Positions 8,980-17,392 of a stretch of DNA of 64,000 nt are shown piece after piece; position 1 is the first letter of the stretch; each line of letters opens with the position of its first letter. The notes under the pieces are model-generated. The model saw nothing but the letters and a program-made list of their open reading frames with translations, had not been told where the DNA came from and ran no database searches. This DNA comes from JBJHBP01 sp050485645 (lineage in GTDB: Bacteria > Pseudomonadota > Gammaproteobacteria > Steroidobacterales > Rariloculaceae). The stretch is from NCBI GenBank assembly GCA_050485645.1, contig JBJHBT010000011.1:41243-105242 (forward strand). The letters are read 5' to 3'. The translations under genes and the position numbers were made by a program.

Positions 8980-10416
8980 ATGTGCGCCGTGATGGCACGG
9001 CGATACGCAATTCCGATACTGCTTGTGTGGCTCATGTCGACCGCCGCGATGGCGGCTCGCGGCGTGAGTCCCTACCTGCCGTTGCAGCTTTCCCCGGAAA
9101 TCGAGAGCCGGATCGAGCGTCTGATGATACTGGCCGGAGAACCGGTGCTGGCCAGACCGCTGTCCGCCGCGTCCGTACTTGATGCGTTGCCGGCGGCGTG
9201 CGAAGTCGATCCGGCATTGTGTGCCGAAGTCAGGAATCACCTGGCGGGCTACATGCGCTCCATGGGCATGAATCACGCCAGTGTCACGGTCTATACGTCG
9301 GATGGTCCGGACACCGCGCTGCCGTCGCGGCATGGCATGTCCAGCACCAGCCGTTACGGGTTTTCGCTGCAGTCGCATTGGCAGGCTGGCGACTTCGTGC
9401 TTGTGAACAAGGGCGTCCTGGCCTACAGCGACGAGATCACGCCGACCGGGACCTTCATCAGTGTCGGCCGCGAGTTCGCGCAGGTGGATCTGGGATACCG
9501 CGACCGATGGTGGTCGCCGATGACGGACGGTCCGATGGTGATCGGTACGCAGGCGGCAACCATGCCTTCGCTGACGGTTTCCAACTACGCGCCGTTGACC
9601 CGGTTTCGCCTGCGATACGAGGTGTTCGTCGGCCGCATGAGCCATTCCGACCGGATCGTGTTTGACGGAGGCTTTACCGCCGGCCGCCCTTCGCTGGCCG
9701 GTATGCATGTGTCACTGCAGCCTTTCGACGGCTGGTCGATCGGGTTCAATCGCCTCATGCAGTTTGGTGGCGGGGAGCGCGGCGGATTGAATCCACGCGA
9801 CCTGTTCAAGGCGCTGTTCAGCCCGTCACGTTACGACAATCTATCAAGCAACGGGCTTTCCCAGGACGACGAGTTCGGCAACCAGGTCGCGTCCATCACG
9901 ACGCGCCTGGTGATGCCGGGCAGGCTGCCGTTCGCCGTCTACTTCGAGTACGCCGGCGAGGACACGTCGGCGCAGAGCGATATCCGCATAGGCAACGCGG
10001 CACTGTCCGGCGGCATTCATTTTCCGCGCCTGTTCAGCCGCTACGAACTCGTGGTGGAGCTGGGTGAATGGCAGAACGCCTGGTATGTACACAGCACCTA
10101 TCAGGACGGGCTGCTTCACAAGGGCAATGTACTGGGTCACTGGGGAGCCGACTACCGCGTGGTCGGCGACGGCGTTGGTGCGCGCAGCGCCATGCTTCGG
10201 GTTGTCCGGCATGCCACGGGAGGTGGTTCGGTCAGTGCCGTATACCGGACACTCGACAACCAGTCCTATTCTGCGCCCGATTACAGCCGGGCACGGCTGC
10301 TGGAAGTCAGGTACAGCCGGCCATGGCGGCAGTTCCATGTCGGCACCGAGCTGTATGCCGGCCGCACCGTGTTCGGTGACTCGTTCTCCATGCTTGGCGT
10401 ATTCGTGAGGTATTGA
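8980..10416 (+). CDS. Capsule-assembly Wzi-like outer-membrane protein
   Basis: About 478 residues. An N-terminal signal peptide ends near STAAMA-ARG, and the rest is rich in alternating strands and ends in an aromatic residue (FVRY), as in outer-membrane barrels. I assign it to the Caps_assemb_Wzi family from segments such as VDLGYRDRWWSP and SNYAPLTRFRLRYEVFVG. Wzi in E. coli is a surface lectin that anchors group 1 capsule. Two starts are possible: 8980 (ATG) and 8992 (ATG, a slightly cleaner signal peptide). Longer frames into glnE are shadows. Followed after 3 bp by a second putative barrel gene and then LPS genes. Confidence 0.8.
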   Translation: MCAVMARRYAIPILLVWLMSTAAMAARGVSPYLPLQLSPEIESRIERLMILAGEPVLARPLSAASVLDALPAACEVDPALCAEVRNHLAGYMRSMGMNHASVTVYTSDGPDTALPSRHGMSSTSRYGFSLQSHWQAGDFVLVNKGVLAYSDEITPTGTFISVGREFAQVDLGYRDRWWSPMTDGPMVIGTQAATMPSLTVSNYAPLTRFRLRYEVFVGRMSHSDRIVFDGGFTAGRPSLAGMHVSLQPFDGWSIGFNRLMQFGGGERGGLNPRDLFKALFSPSRYDNLSSNGLSQDDEFGNQVASITTRLVMPGRLPFAVYFEYAGEDTSAQSDIRIGNAALSGGIHFPRLFSRYELVVELGEWQNAWYVHSTYQDGLLHKGNVLGHWGADYRVVGDGVGARSAMLRVVRHATGGGSVSAVYRTLDNQSYSAPDYSRARLLEVRYSRPWRQFHVGTELYAGRTVFGDSFSMLGVFVRY

Positions 10417-10419
10417 CCC

Positions 10420-10959
10420 GTGAAACGGATTCGACAGGTCGGATGTCTGGCCGTGTGCGCAACACTGCTGGCAACGCCGTCCATGGCCGAGGTGTTTATT
10501 GATGCGGGTGCCAGTGTTACCCGGGTGGAATCGAAAATCGCGCTGCGCGACGACACCGTCAATCGCCGCGACAGGGGACTGGCTGTCGCCGTCGGCGCCC
10601 GGCGGGATATCGGTGACCGCAGCGATATCGGCGCCCGTCTGGAAGTCGACCGGATCGATCGCGATCTGCTGCTCGCGGTGCGCGCGCTCGACTATCGCTT
10701 CCATGTATCACGCCGCTTCGCAGTCGGCGCCTTCATCGGCGCGGCGCGGCTGGATCTGGCAACGCCGGCCTACGGCTACTACGCCGGATTCGGCGCGCAG
10801 TACAAGGATCTCTGGCCGCGCTGGGATCTTGGTCTGGACGTGCGCTACGGCGACAAGGTGGCACGGGACAACCTGCTGCCTTCGGACCCGCAGGGCGGCA
10901 GTCCGGACAATTTTCACGATATCAGCGGATTTCGGCTCTACCTGAGCAGACGCTTCTGA
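10420..10959 (+). CDS. Putative outer-membrane beta-barrel protein
   Basis: 179 residues with a GTG start 3 bp after the Wzi-like gene. It has a signal peptide (cleavage near SMA-EVF), alternating polar/hydrophobic strands (DIGARLEVDRID, YYAGFGAQYK, WDLGLDVRYG) and a C-terminal Phe (YLSRRF), which is the barrel-assembly signal. I do not recognise a specific family. Because it is coupled to the Wzi-like gene it may work with that protein at the cell surface. Its 3' end overlaps the convergent glycosyltransferase gene by 22 bp. Confidence 0.75.
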   Translation: MKRIRQVGCLAVCATLLATPSMAEVFIDAGASVTRVESKIALRDDTVNRRDRGLAVAVGARRDIGDRSDIGARLEVDRIDRDLLLAVRALDYRFHVSRRFAVGAFIGAARLDLATPAYGYYAGFGAQYKDLWPRWDLGLDVRYGDKVARDNLLPSDPQGGSPDNFHDISGFRLYLSRRF

Positions 10960-12011
10960 GCCAGAATCGTATCGACGGTCCGGCGTGCGTAGTGATGCTG
11001 GTCGAGCGCCGCCACGCTGGCAATGCCGGCGTCGGCCAGCGCCTGCCGCGTTCCGGGCTGATCCAGCAGCGCCAATGCGTTGTCGGCCAGTGCCTCGGGT
11101 TCGGGCGTGTCCGTCAGCCACGGCCGGTAGACATCAGGCAGGCACTCGGCGGCGCCAACGCGCCGCGATGTCACGACCGCGATACCTGAAGCCTGCGCCT
11201 CGGCAACCACCATGCCAAACTCCTCGAAGCGCGCGGGGTACAGGAACAGGTCCAGTGCCGACATCCACAGCTGCGGCTGATGTGACTTCGGGCGATGCAG
11301 CAGTGCACCCCCGGTGTGAAGTGTGTCCGCCGCGGCATCGCCGGGCAGCCGGCGTGATCCGACCACCAGGAAGCGCGCATCGTCGCGGGCCGCCAGAATG
11401 CGTCTGGCCGACCTCAGAAACAGGTCCAGTCCGCGCTTGTGGAAGTCGCCGGATGTGACGAAGCCGATCAGCGGCACGTCATCGGCGATGCCGAGCTGCC
11501 GCCGTGCGCGGGTACGCAGCTGTCGTGTGGTTGCCGATGAGAACCGGTCCGAGCGGAAGCCCGGATAGGCAACGGTGATGCGATCCGGTTCCAGGTCGAA
11601 GCACGACGCCAGCGCGCTGCGCGTCAGGTTGGAGTTGGCGACGAGCCGTGTGTACCGATCCAGATCACGAAAAAAAGCCTGCTCATGGGTGACGTCGGCC
11701 TGAAGATCCTGTCGGTTCAGATGGCGATTGGCTTCCGTCACGACGTTGTGCACGAACACGAGGTCGGCCTGGGGGATCAGCATGCCATGGTCGACAAGCA
11801 GGCAGCCATTGCGTGCCGCCAGCTTGCGTACACGGCTCACGGACAGGCTTCTGGCTGGCAGGCCGGTGCGAAGGAAGAATTTGAACCCGCGACGCTGGCA
11901 GGCCAGCAGCGTCTTTTCGCCGCGCTGCTTCAGGTGTCGGGCCTGCATGTGCACGAGCTGACCGGTGCCGCTGGTCAGGCTGAGGTTGCGGTGATAGAGC
12001 AGTACGGTCAT
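10938..12011 (-). CDS. GT4-family glycosyltransferase
   Basis: 357 residues, from MTVLLYHRNLSL. It has a two-Rossmann GT-B layout, with a C-terminal donor-binding domain showing the retaining GT4 pattern EEFGMVVAEAQASG (E-x7-E). The Met at 12011 was chosen because the 68 residues upstream in the open frame are not family-like. It faces the LPS-core genes at 12.2-16.2 kb and probably adds a sugar to lipopolysaccharide or surface glycan. The donor and acceptor cannot be read from sequence. Confidence 0.85.
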   Translation of the reverse strand: MTVLLYHRNLSLTSGTGQLVHMQARHLKQRGEKTLLACQRRGFKFFLRTGLPARSLSVSRVRKLAARNGCLLVDHGMLIPQADLVFVHNVVTEANRHLNRQDLQADVTHEQAFFRDLDRYTRLVANSNLTRSALASCFDLEPDRITVAYPGFRSDRFSSATTRQLRTRARRQLGIADDVPLIGFVTSGDFHKRGLDLFLRSARRILAARDDARFLVVGSRRLPGDAAADTLHTGGALLHRPKSHQPQLWMSALDLFLYPARFEEFGMVVAEAQASGIAVVTSRRVGAAECLPDVYRPWLTDTPEPEALADNALALLDQPGTRQALADAGIASVAALDQHHYARRTVDTILAQKRLLR

Positions 12012-12177
12012 GCGGATGGGTGATGGTCGCCCGGGACGGAGCCTTTCAAGGGTAAGCAGTTTTTCGATGTCGGGCAATTCCGCTCCTTCCGCTGCCGGTC
12101 CGGCACCGGCGGCGGGGCGCGGTGGCGTGGGCGGGATGCCGTATAATCCGCCTCTCGCGGATTCAGGAGGACACACC

Positions 12178-12396
12178 GTGCGTTTACGCGCTGGCAGGGT
12201 GGACGAAGATCTCATTGCGCCGAATGCGGAACGCAGCTATCAGGTTCGCGGCAGCGAACTGCCGCTGCATTGTCCGCGGCCCGGCATGTATCTGTGGAAC
12301 TCGCACCCCAAGGTCTATCTGCCCATCGAAGCCACCGGTGAGGCCAAGTGTCCTTACTGCGGTGCGCACTACACGCTTGTCGCCGACGGGTCCTGA
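12178..12396 (+). CDS. Zinc-finger (zf-CHCC) domain protein
   Basis: 72 residues. A GTG start is preceded by a good AGGAGG ribosome-binding site (12165-12170). The fold-defining metal ligands are in LPLHCPRPGMYLWNSHPK and AKCPYCGAHYTL, the zf-CHCC arrangement shared with the mitochondrial complex I subunit NDUFS6. Bacterial members are small proteins of unknown function. A TATAAT hexamer lies at 12142-12147, but no matching -35 is evident. The last codons overlap the likely start of the following glycosyltransferase. Confidence 0.88.
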   Translation: MRLRAGRVDEDLIAPNAERSYQVRGSELPLHCPRPGMYLWNSHPKVYLPIEATGEAKCPYCGAHYTLVADGS

Positions 12397-13483
12397 TCGC
12401 TCGCGGGATGCCCGTGCCGGGCGGTCACCGCGTATCTGCCATGTCAATCTGGCGCGCGGATTCCGTGGCGGTGAACGACAGACCGAACTGCTGGTCCGTG
12501 CCTTGCGGGGGCGGGCCGAATCGCAGCGACTGATCGTGCGCGCCGGCGAGCCGTTGAACACGCGCCTCAACGACCTCCCCGATATCGAAGTCGTCGCCGT
12601 ACGTACACGTGCCGGCGCGGTGTTCGCTCTCTCCGGCGCGGACCTGGTCCACGCACATGAAACGCACGGTGCTCAGGCTGCAATGATGCTCAACTGTCTG
12701 CGGCCGGTGCCCTATGTCGTCACTCGCCGCGTGGACAACCGGCCGCGTAGCGATGTATTCACCCGCGCCATGTACCGGCGAGCAGCCGCGGTGGTGGTGC
12801 TGTCGGGTGCAATCGGCACGGTGATGCGGTCGTACGCGCCGGATCTGGAGTATCACGAGATCCCCAGCGCTTCGAGCGATCTGCGCTGCGACCGGGAGTG
12901 GGTGCGTGCATTCCGCGAGCGTCACCCGGCGCGTTTTCTGGTCGGTACCATCGGCGCGCTGGATGAGCGCAAGGGGCACCTGGTGCTGATCGAGGCAGCC
13001 GGCATGCTGGCCGAGTCTCATCCTCGGCTACACTTCGTGCTGGTGGGATCGGGCAGGGATGAAGTGGCAGTACGGCGCGCAGCCGCACATCTGTCCAACG
13101 TCACCTTCGCCGGCTGGTCGGCCAATGTCGGTGACTATCTCGCCGCGTTCGACCTGTTCGTGTTTCCTTCACTGAACGAAGGGCTGGGGTCGACGCTGAT
13201 CGACGCCATGCAGTTCGGGCTGCCCATCGTCGCGAGCCGGGCCGGCGGCATTCCGGAGCTGGTCGCCGACGGCGAGAACGGCCTGCTCGTGCCGCCAGGC
13301 GATGCGCATGCCCTGGCGGAGGCCTTGCGGACGATGTACGAGCGGCCGGTGTTGCGCAACGCCATGGGTGAGGCCAATCGCGTCCGCGCGCAGGGCTTCT
13401 CGGCACAACGCATGGCTGATCGTTACCTGCAGGTGTACCGTCAGCTGCTGCCTGGCTTCACATTGAACGGGAAAGTGGAATGA
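12377..13483 (+). CDS. GT4-family glycosyltransferase, LPS core cluster
   Basis: About 368 residues of GT-B fold. The N-terminal donor-side pattern is RICHVNLARGFRGGERQ, a glycine-rich acceptor-domain loop common in heptose and hexose transferases. The C-terminal donor site is FPSLNEGLGSTLIDAMQFG. The start is uncertain: TTG at 12377, GTG at 12362, or earlier in the same frame. All would overlap the zf-CHCC gene. Its stop overlaps hldD by 4 bp (ATGA), which supports a role in LPS inner-core assembly. The sugar is unknown. Confidence 0.82.
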   Translation: MSPTGPDRSRDARAGRSPRICHVNLARGFRGGERQTELLVRALRGRAESQRLIVRAGEPLNTRLNDLPDIEVVAVRTRAGAVFALSGADLVHAHETHGAQAAMMLNCLRPVPYVVTRRVDNRPRSDVFTRAMYRRAAAVVVLSGAIGTVMRSYAPDLEYHEIPSASSDLRCDREWVRAFRERHPARFLVGTIGALDERKGHLVLIEAAGMLAESHPRLHFVLVGSGRDEVAVRRAAAHLSNVTFAGWSANVGDYLAAFDLFVFPSLNEGLGSTLIDAMQFGLPIVASRAGGIPELVADGENGLLVPPGDAHALAEALRTMYERPVLRNAMGEANRVRAQGFSAQRMADRYLQVYRQLLPGFTLNGKVE

Positions 13484-14427
13484 TCATAGTCACCGGCGGC
13501 GCCGGCTTCATCGGCAGCAATGTGGTGCGGGCACTCAATCGAGCCGGTGAAACCGACATCCTGGTCGTTGATGACCTGACGGACGGACGCAAGTTCGCGA
13601 ATCTGGTCGGCTGCAGCATCAGCGATTACTGGGACCGCGACCTGTTCGCCGCCCGACTGGAAAGCGGCCTCGGCTTCAGGCCTCGCGCGGTGCTGCATCA
13701 GGGCGCCTGCGCGGTGACCACCGAGTGGGATGGCCGCTACATGATGGAGTCCAACTATCGATACTCCACAAGGCTGCTGGATTACTGCCTGGCCGAAGGC
13801 ATCGCGCTGATCTATGCGTCATCGGCGGCTGTGTACGGCGCCGGCCGTGTATTTCGCGAGGACCAGCCGGAGGCCGAGCGGCCGTTGAACGTCTACGGTT
13901 ATTCGAAACTGCTGTTCGATCAGTACGTACGCAGACGCCTGGCCAGTGCCAGGTCACAGATCGTCGGATTGCGCTACTTCAATGTCTATGGTCCCGGCGA
14001 AGCGCACAAGGACGGCATGGCCAGCGTTGCCTGCCATCTGTACGGCCAGATTCGCGATGATGGTGAGGCACGGCTGTTCGAGGGCAGCGACGGCTATGAC
14101 GCGGGCGAACAGCGCCGGGATTTCGTCTATGTCGACGACGTTGCCGCCGTCAATCTGTGGTTTCTGGGACATCCGGACGTGTCCGGCGTGTTCAACGTCG
14201 GCACCGGCCGCAGCGCCACCTTCAACGACCTCGCCCGGGCGGTCATCGACTGGTGTGGCCGCGGCGTGATTCGCTACGTGCCGTTTCCCCGGAGCCTTGT
14301 CGGGCGCTACCAGAGCTTCACCGAAGCGGACATGACCGCATTGCGCAACGCCGGATGCGATACATCGTTCAGGGGTGTGGAAGCCGGCGTGCGCGCCTAT
14401 CTGGACCGGCTGGCCGGACGTTCGTGA
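13480..14427 (+). CDS. hldD: ADP-L-glycero-D-manno-heptose 6-epimerase
   Basis: 315 residues. It converts ADP-D-glycero- to ADP-L-glycero-D-manno-heptose, the donor used by heptosyltransferases of the LPS core. The N-terminal NADP-binding motif is TGGAGFIGSN (residues 5-14) and the SDR catalytic pair is in NVYGYSKLLFD (near residue 140). The opening MIIVTGGAGF and the LVGCSISDYWDRD segment are specific to HldD. It overlaps the preceding glycosyltransferase by 4 bp and waaF by 4 bp (GTGA). Confidence 0.95.
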   Translation: MIIVTGGAGFIGSNVVRALNRAGETDILVVDDLTDGRKFANLVGCSISDYWDRDLFAARLESGLGFRPRAVLHQGACAVTTEWDGRYMMESNYRYSTRLLDYCLAEGIALIYASSAAVYGAGRVFREDQPEAERPLNVYGYSKLLFDQYVRRRLASARSQIVGLRYFNVYGPGEAHKDGMASVACHLYGQIRDDGEARLFEGSDGYDAGEQRRDFVYVDDVAAVNLWFLGHPDVSGVFNVGTGRSATFNDLARAVIDWCGRGVIRYVPFPRSLVGRYQSFTEADMTALRNAGCDTSFRGVEAGVRAYLDRLAGRS

Positions 14428-15497
14428 GCACGGCTTCGAGGCTGCTGGTGGTCGGCCCGTCCTGGGTCGGCGACATGGTGATGGCCCAGGCGCTGTACCG
14501 TGAGTTGAAGCAGCGCGAGCCGGACCGGGATATCGACGTGCTCGCGCCGGGCTGGTCGGCGCCGGTCATTGCGCGCATGCCCCAGGTGCGCAGGACCGTC
14601 GAGCTGCCCGTTGCCCATGGTGAGCTGGCATTGCGTCGGCGTTGGCGTGTCGCCGGCGCGCTGGCCGCGACCGGCTATGCGCGCGCCATCGTACTGCCGC
14701 GTTCGCTGAAGGCGGCGCTGGTGCCGTGGCTGGCCGGTATACCGGTGCGAACCGGCTATCGGGGCGAATTCCGCTACGGCGTGATCAACGACATCCGACC
14801 GTTCGATGCCGTCGTGCTGGACCAGACGGTCAAGCGCTTTGTTGCGCTGGCGCCGGATTCGTCCACCGAGCCGCCACCCGTGGCTGATCCGCCGGCACCC
14901 TCACTGCGCGTGGACGCGGCCAATCAGACGCAGCTCGCCGCCCGGTTTGAAGTGCCCGGCGGGCGGCCCCTGGCGGCGCTGATGCCGGGTGCGGAGTACG
15001 GGGAGGCGAAACGCTGGCCCACCGACCGGTTCGCCGAACTGGCCCGGCGTCTGGTGCGCGACGGCTGGGCGGTCGTCGTGCTGGGGTCGGCCAGGGAGCG
15101 GCCACTGGGCGAGCAGATTCAGGCGCGCGCGGCACATCCGCTGGTGCGCAGCCTGTGTGGTGACACGACACTGGGCGATGCCGTGGATCTGCTCGCGCTG
15201 GCCCGGGTGGCCGTCAGCAACGACTCCGGGTTGATGCACATCGCCGCTGCCGTCGATACTCACGTCATCGCGATCTACGGCTCGTCATCACCCGCGTTCA
15301 CACCACCACTCACCGAAAGACGCACAGTGATCCACCTCGACCTCGAGTGCAGTCCATGCTGGCAGCGCAGCTGTCCGCTTTCCCATCTGAACTGTCTGCG
15401 CGGTATCGACGTGGAGACGGTACATGCGGCTGTCGCGGCTGCCGATGGTGGCGCCGGTGCGGCCTCCGGTATCGGTGCCGGCGAGGCGTGGCAATGA
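14424..15497 (+). CDS. waaF: Lipopolysaccharide heptosyltransferase II
   Basis: 357 residues with a GTG start overlapping the hldD stop. A GT9-family enzyme that adds the second heptose to the LPS inner core. Family markers are LVVGPSWVGDMVMAQAL at the N-terminus, MPGAEYGEAKRWP near residue 190 and SNDSGLMHIAAA near residue 270. The C-terminal Cys-containing segment HLDLECSPCWQRSCP is also typical. The last 20 residues are Gly/Ala-rich and not conserved. Coupled to hldD and kdkA by 4-bp overlaps. Confidence 0.93.
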   Translation: MSTASRLLVVGPSWVGDMVMAQALYRELKQREPDRDIDVLAPGWSAPVIARMPQVRRTVELPVAHGELALRRRWRVAGALAATGYARAIVLPRSLKAALVPWLAGIPVRTGYRGEFRYGVINDIRPFDAVVLDQTVKRFVALAPDSSTEPPPVADPPAPSLRVDAANQTQLAARFEVPGGRPLAALMPGAEYGEAKRWPTDRFAELARRLVRDGWAVVVLGSARERPLGEQIQARAAHPLVRSLCGDTTLGDAVDLLALARVAVSNDSGLMHIAAAVDTHVIAIYGSSSPAFTPPLTERRTVIHLDLECSPCWQRSCPLSHLNCLRGIDVETVHAAVAAADGGAGAASGIGAGEAWQ

Positions 15498-16210
15498 GTA
15501 CCGACCCCGGCGTGCTGCACAGCGGCAGCGCAGCGATGCTTTTTGATGCCGGTGAGCAGACGGTATCGGAACAGTGGTTCGAGCGTGACTACTGGCACGG
15601 TCGCGATGCGGTCGTGGATCAGGCGCTGGGGCGGGGTACCGTGCTCGTCGTCAGGCACGACGCGCAGACCTGGGTGTTGCGGCACTATCATCGCGGCGGG
15701 ATGGTGTCCCGTTTCGTGCACGACCACTACCTGTGGCTGGGCCTGGAACGGACGCGGGCATTCCGCGAATGGCGGTTGCTGCGGCAGCTGTTCGACATCG
15801 GTCTGCCGGTGCCGCGGCCGGTTGCAGCGCGCGTGGTCCGTCAGGGCCCCCTGTACCAGGCAGACATCATTACCGAGTACCTGGCCGATGCGCGTGCCCT
15901 GGCTTCCTTCCTCAGGGAAGGGCGTGTCACGTCACGGCAGTGGGAAGACATCGGGCGGGTGGTACATGAGTTTCATCGTCATGGCGTCGATCACCCTGAC
16001 CTGACCGCCCACAACATCCTGCTCGATTCGCAGGGCCGCGTTTATCTTGTCGACTTCGACAAGGCCGGCATCCGGCGGCCGGGGCGGTGGCGCCAGGCCG
16101 GGGTCGCCCGACTACAGCGATCGCTGCGCAAAGTTGCGCTGGAGACCGGCATATCGTTCGCCGAGGACGACTGGCAGGCGCTGAAGGCCGGTTACCACAA
16201 CGCGGGCTGA
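15494..16210 (+). CDS. kdkA: Kdo kinase (3-deoxy-D-manno-octulosonic acid kinase)
   Basis: 238 residues of protein-kinase-like fold. Catalytic loop HPDLTAHNILLD and metal-binding DFDKAGIR are visible (about residues 168-197). The pattern FERDYWHGRD and GGMVSRFVHDHYLW is typical of KdkA, which phosphorylates the Kdo residue of the LPS inner core in Haemophilus-type organisms. An ATG overlaps the waaF stop. This predicts a Kdo carrying phosphate, which usually goes with a single-Kdo core. Related WaaP heptose kinases are the main alternative, but the flanking motifs favour KdkA. Confidence 0.88.
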   Translation: MSTDPGVLHSGSAAMLFDAGEQTVSEQWFERDYWHGRDAVVDQALGRGTVLVVRHDAQTWVLRHYHRGGMVSRFVHDHYLWLGLERTRAFREWRLLRQLFDIGLPVPRPVAARVVRQGPLYQADIITEYLADARALASFLREGRVTSRQWEDIGRVVHEFHRHGVDHPDLTAHNILLDSQGRVYLVDFDKAGIRRPGRWRQAGVARLQRSLRKVALETGISFAEDDWQALKAGYHNAG

Positions 16211-16274
16211 CACGACCCGGCCGGCGCGGTCTTTGCGCCGACGCGCGAACGCGATCGGCGGTGCAACCCCGTGA

Positions 16275-17207
16275 TCAGCGACTTCGATACAGGTCCGGAT
16301 AGGGTGGTGGCCGGCCTTTGAACTTGCGGTACGTCCACAGGTACTGATCGGGTGCCAGTCGGATGTAGTCCTCGAGCAGCCGGTTCAACCGGCGCGTGTC
16401 CTCCACCGGGTCGTCTGAAGGGAATCCTTCCAGCGGGGGGCTGATGTCGACAACGTAACCCGAATCGTCGGGCAGGCGGCGGAAGAAGTAGGTCAGCACC
16501 GGGGCGCCGGACAGTCGCGCAAACTTGCTGGTCGCCACATTCGATATCGCCGCTTCACCAAAGAACGGCAGCAGGACACCCTGATTGCCAACGTAGCTCT
16601 GGTCGGGCACGTAGGCGATGATTCTGCGGTTCTTCAGTGCCCGCAGCAGCGCGCGCACATTGTCCCGCGGAATCTGCTCGCCGGCGAATCGACTGCGACC
16701 GCGCCGGATCATGGTGTCGATGAACGGATTGTCCTGCGGCCTGTACATGAACACGCAGCCCGGGATCAGGTCCTGGAACAGCGCGCAGCAGGTTTCTATC
16801 GTGGTGAAATGGGCGGTGAAGATGATCGCGCCGCGGCCGTCGCGGACCACTTTCTCCAGGTGCTCTCGGCCATTGATCGCCACCAGCCGGCGCAGCTTCT
16901 CTATCGGTGCGAACCAGCCCAGCCCCATTTCCACAAACGATGCACCGATGGCCTCGAAGTGCCGCCGGAGTAGCGTCCGGCGCTGTGCAATGGAAAGCTC
17001 CGGGAAACAGATCTCCAGATTGCGTGCCGCATTGCGGCGTTCGCGCGTATTGAATCGGCCGGCGAGGCGACCGAGCGCCTTACCGATGCGAATCTGCCAT
17101 CGGAACGGCAGCAGCACCACCGCGCGCATCAGCAGCCAGAGCAGCCAAGCGGGCCAGTAGCGCGGTGCGCGGAACCTGGACAGCGAGAGTTCGTTGGATG
17201 GCGTCAT
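16275..17207 (-). CDS. Lipid A biosynthesis acyltransferase (LpxL/HtrB family)
   Basis: 310 residues. An N-terminal hydrophobic stretch (YWPAWLLWLLMRAVVLL) is followed by the lysophospholipid-acyltransferase-type core. The catalytic motif is HFTTIE (about residue 131), and the conserved segments FMYRPQDNPFID and YVPDQSYVGNQG follow. It adds a secondary acyl chain to Kdo-lipid A at the inner membrane. Start at 17207 was chosen because MTPSNELSLSRFRAPRYWP is the typical amino end; the upstream frame is not. Convergent with kdkA across a 64-bp gap. Confidence 0.92.
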   Translation of the reverse strand: MTPSNELSLSRFRAPRYWPAWLLWLLMRAVVLLPFRWQIRIGKALGRLAGRFNTRERRNAARNLEICFPELSIAQRRTLLRRHFEAIGASFVEMGLGWFAPIEKLRRLVAINGREHLEKVVRDGRGAIIFTAHFTTIETCCALFQDLIPGCVFMYRPQDNPFIDTMIRRGRSRFAGEQIPRDNVRALLRALKNRRIIAYVPDQSYVGNQGVLLPFFGEAAISNVATSKFARLSGAPVLTYFFRRLPDDSGYVVDISPPLEGFPSDDPVEDTRRLNRLLEDYIRLAPDQYLWTYRKFKGRPPPYPDLYRSR

Positions 17208-17329
17208 GAGCGGGGCCGATACCCGGGGGGCGGCCCGAGGGCCTGACTGGACGCGGATTCTACCAGTGCCGATGGTGCCCGCGCTGCCAATGGTCTCTTT
17301 CTCCGCGGCTGAAACTGGAACCGCGAGCG

Positions 17330-17357
17330 CTTGTAATGCTCTAATTGGCATCCATAT
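17330..17357 (+). promoter_or_regulatory. Candidate heat-shock (sigma-32) promoter of htpX
   Basis: CTTGTAA (17330-17336), a 13-bp spacer and ATCCATAT (17350-17357), compared with the sigma-32 pattern CTTGAAA-N13/14-CCCCATNT (6/7 and 6/8). It lies 36 bp before the htpX start. htpX is a heat-shock gene in E. coli, so the reading is plausible but unproven. Confidence 0.4.
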
Positions 17358-17392
17358 CTGAGAACCTGCATGGATAGCTGACTGGAGATCTC

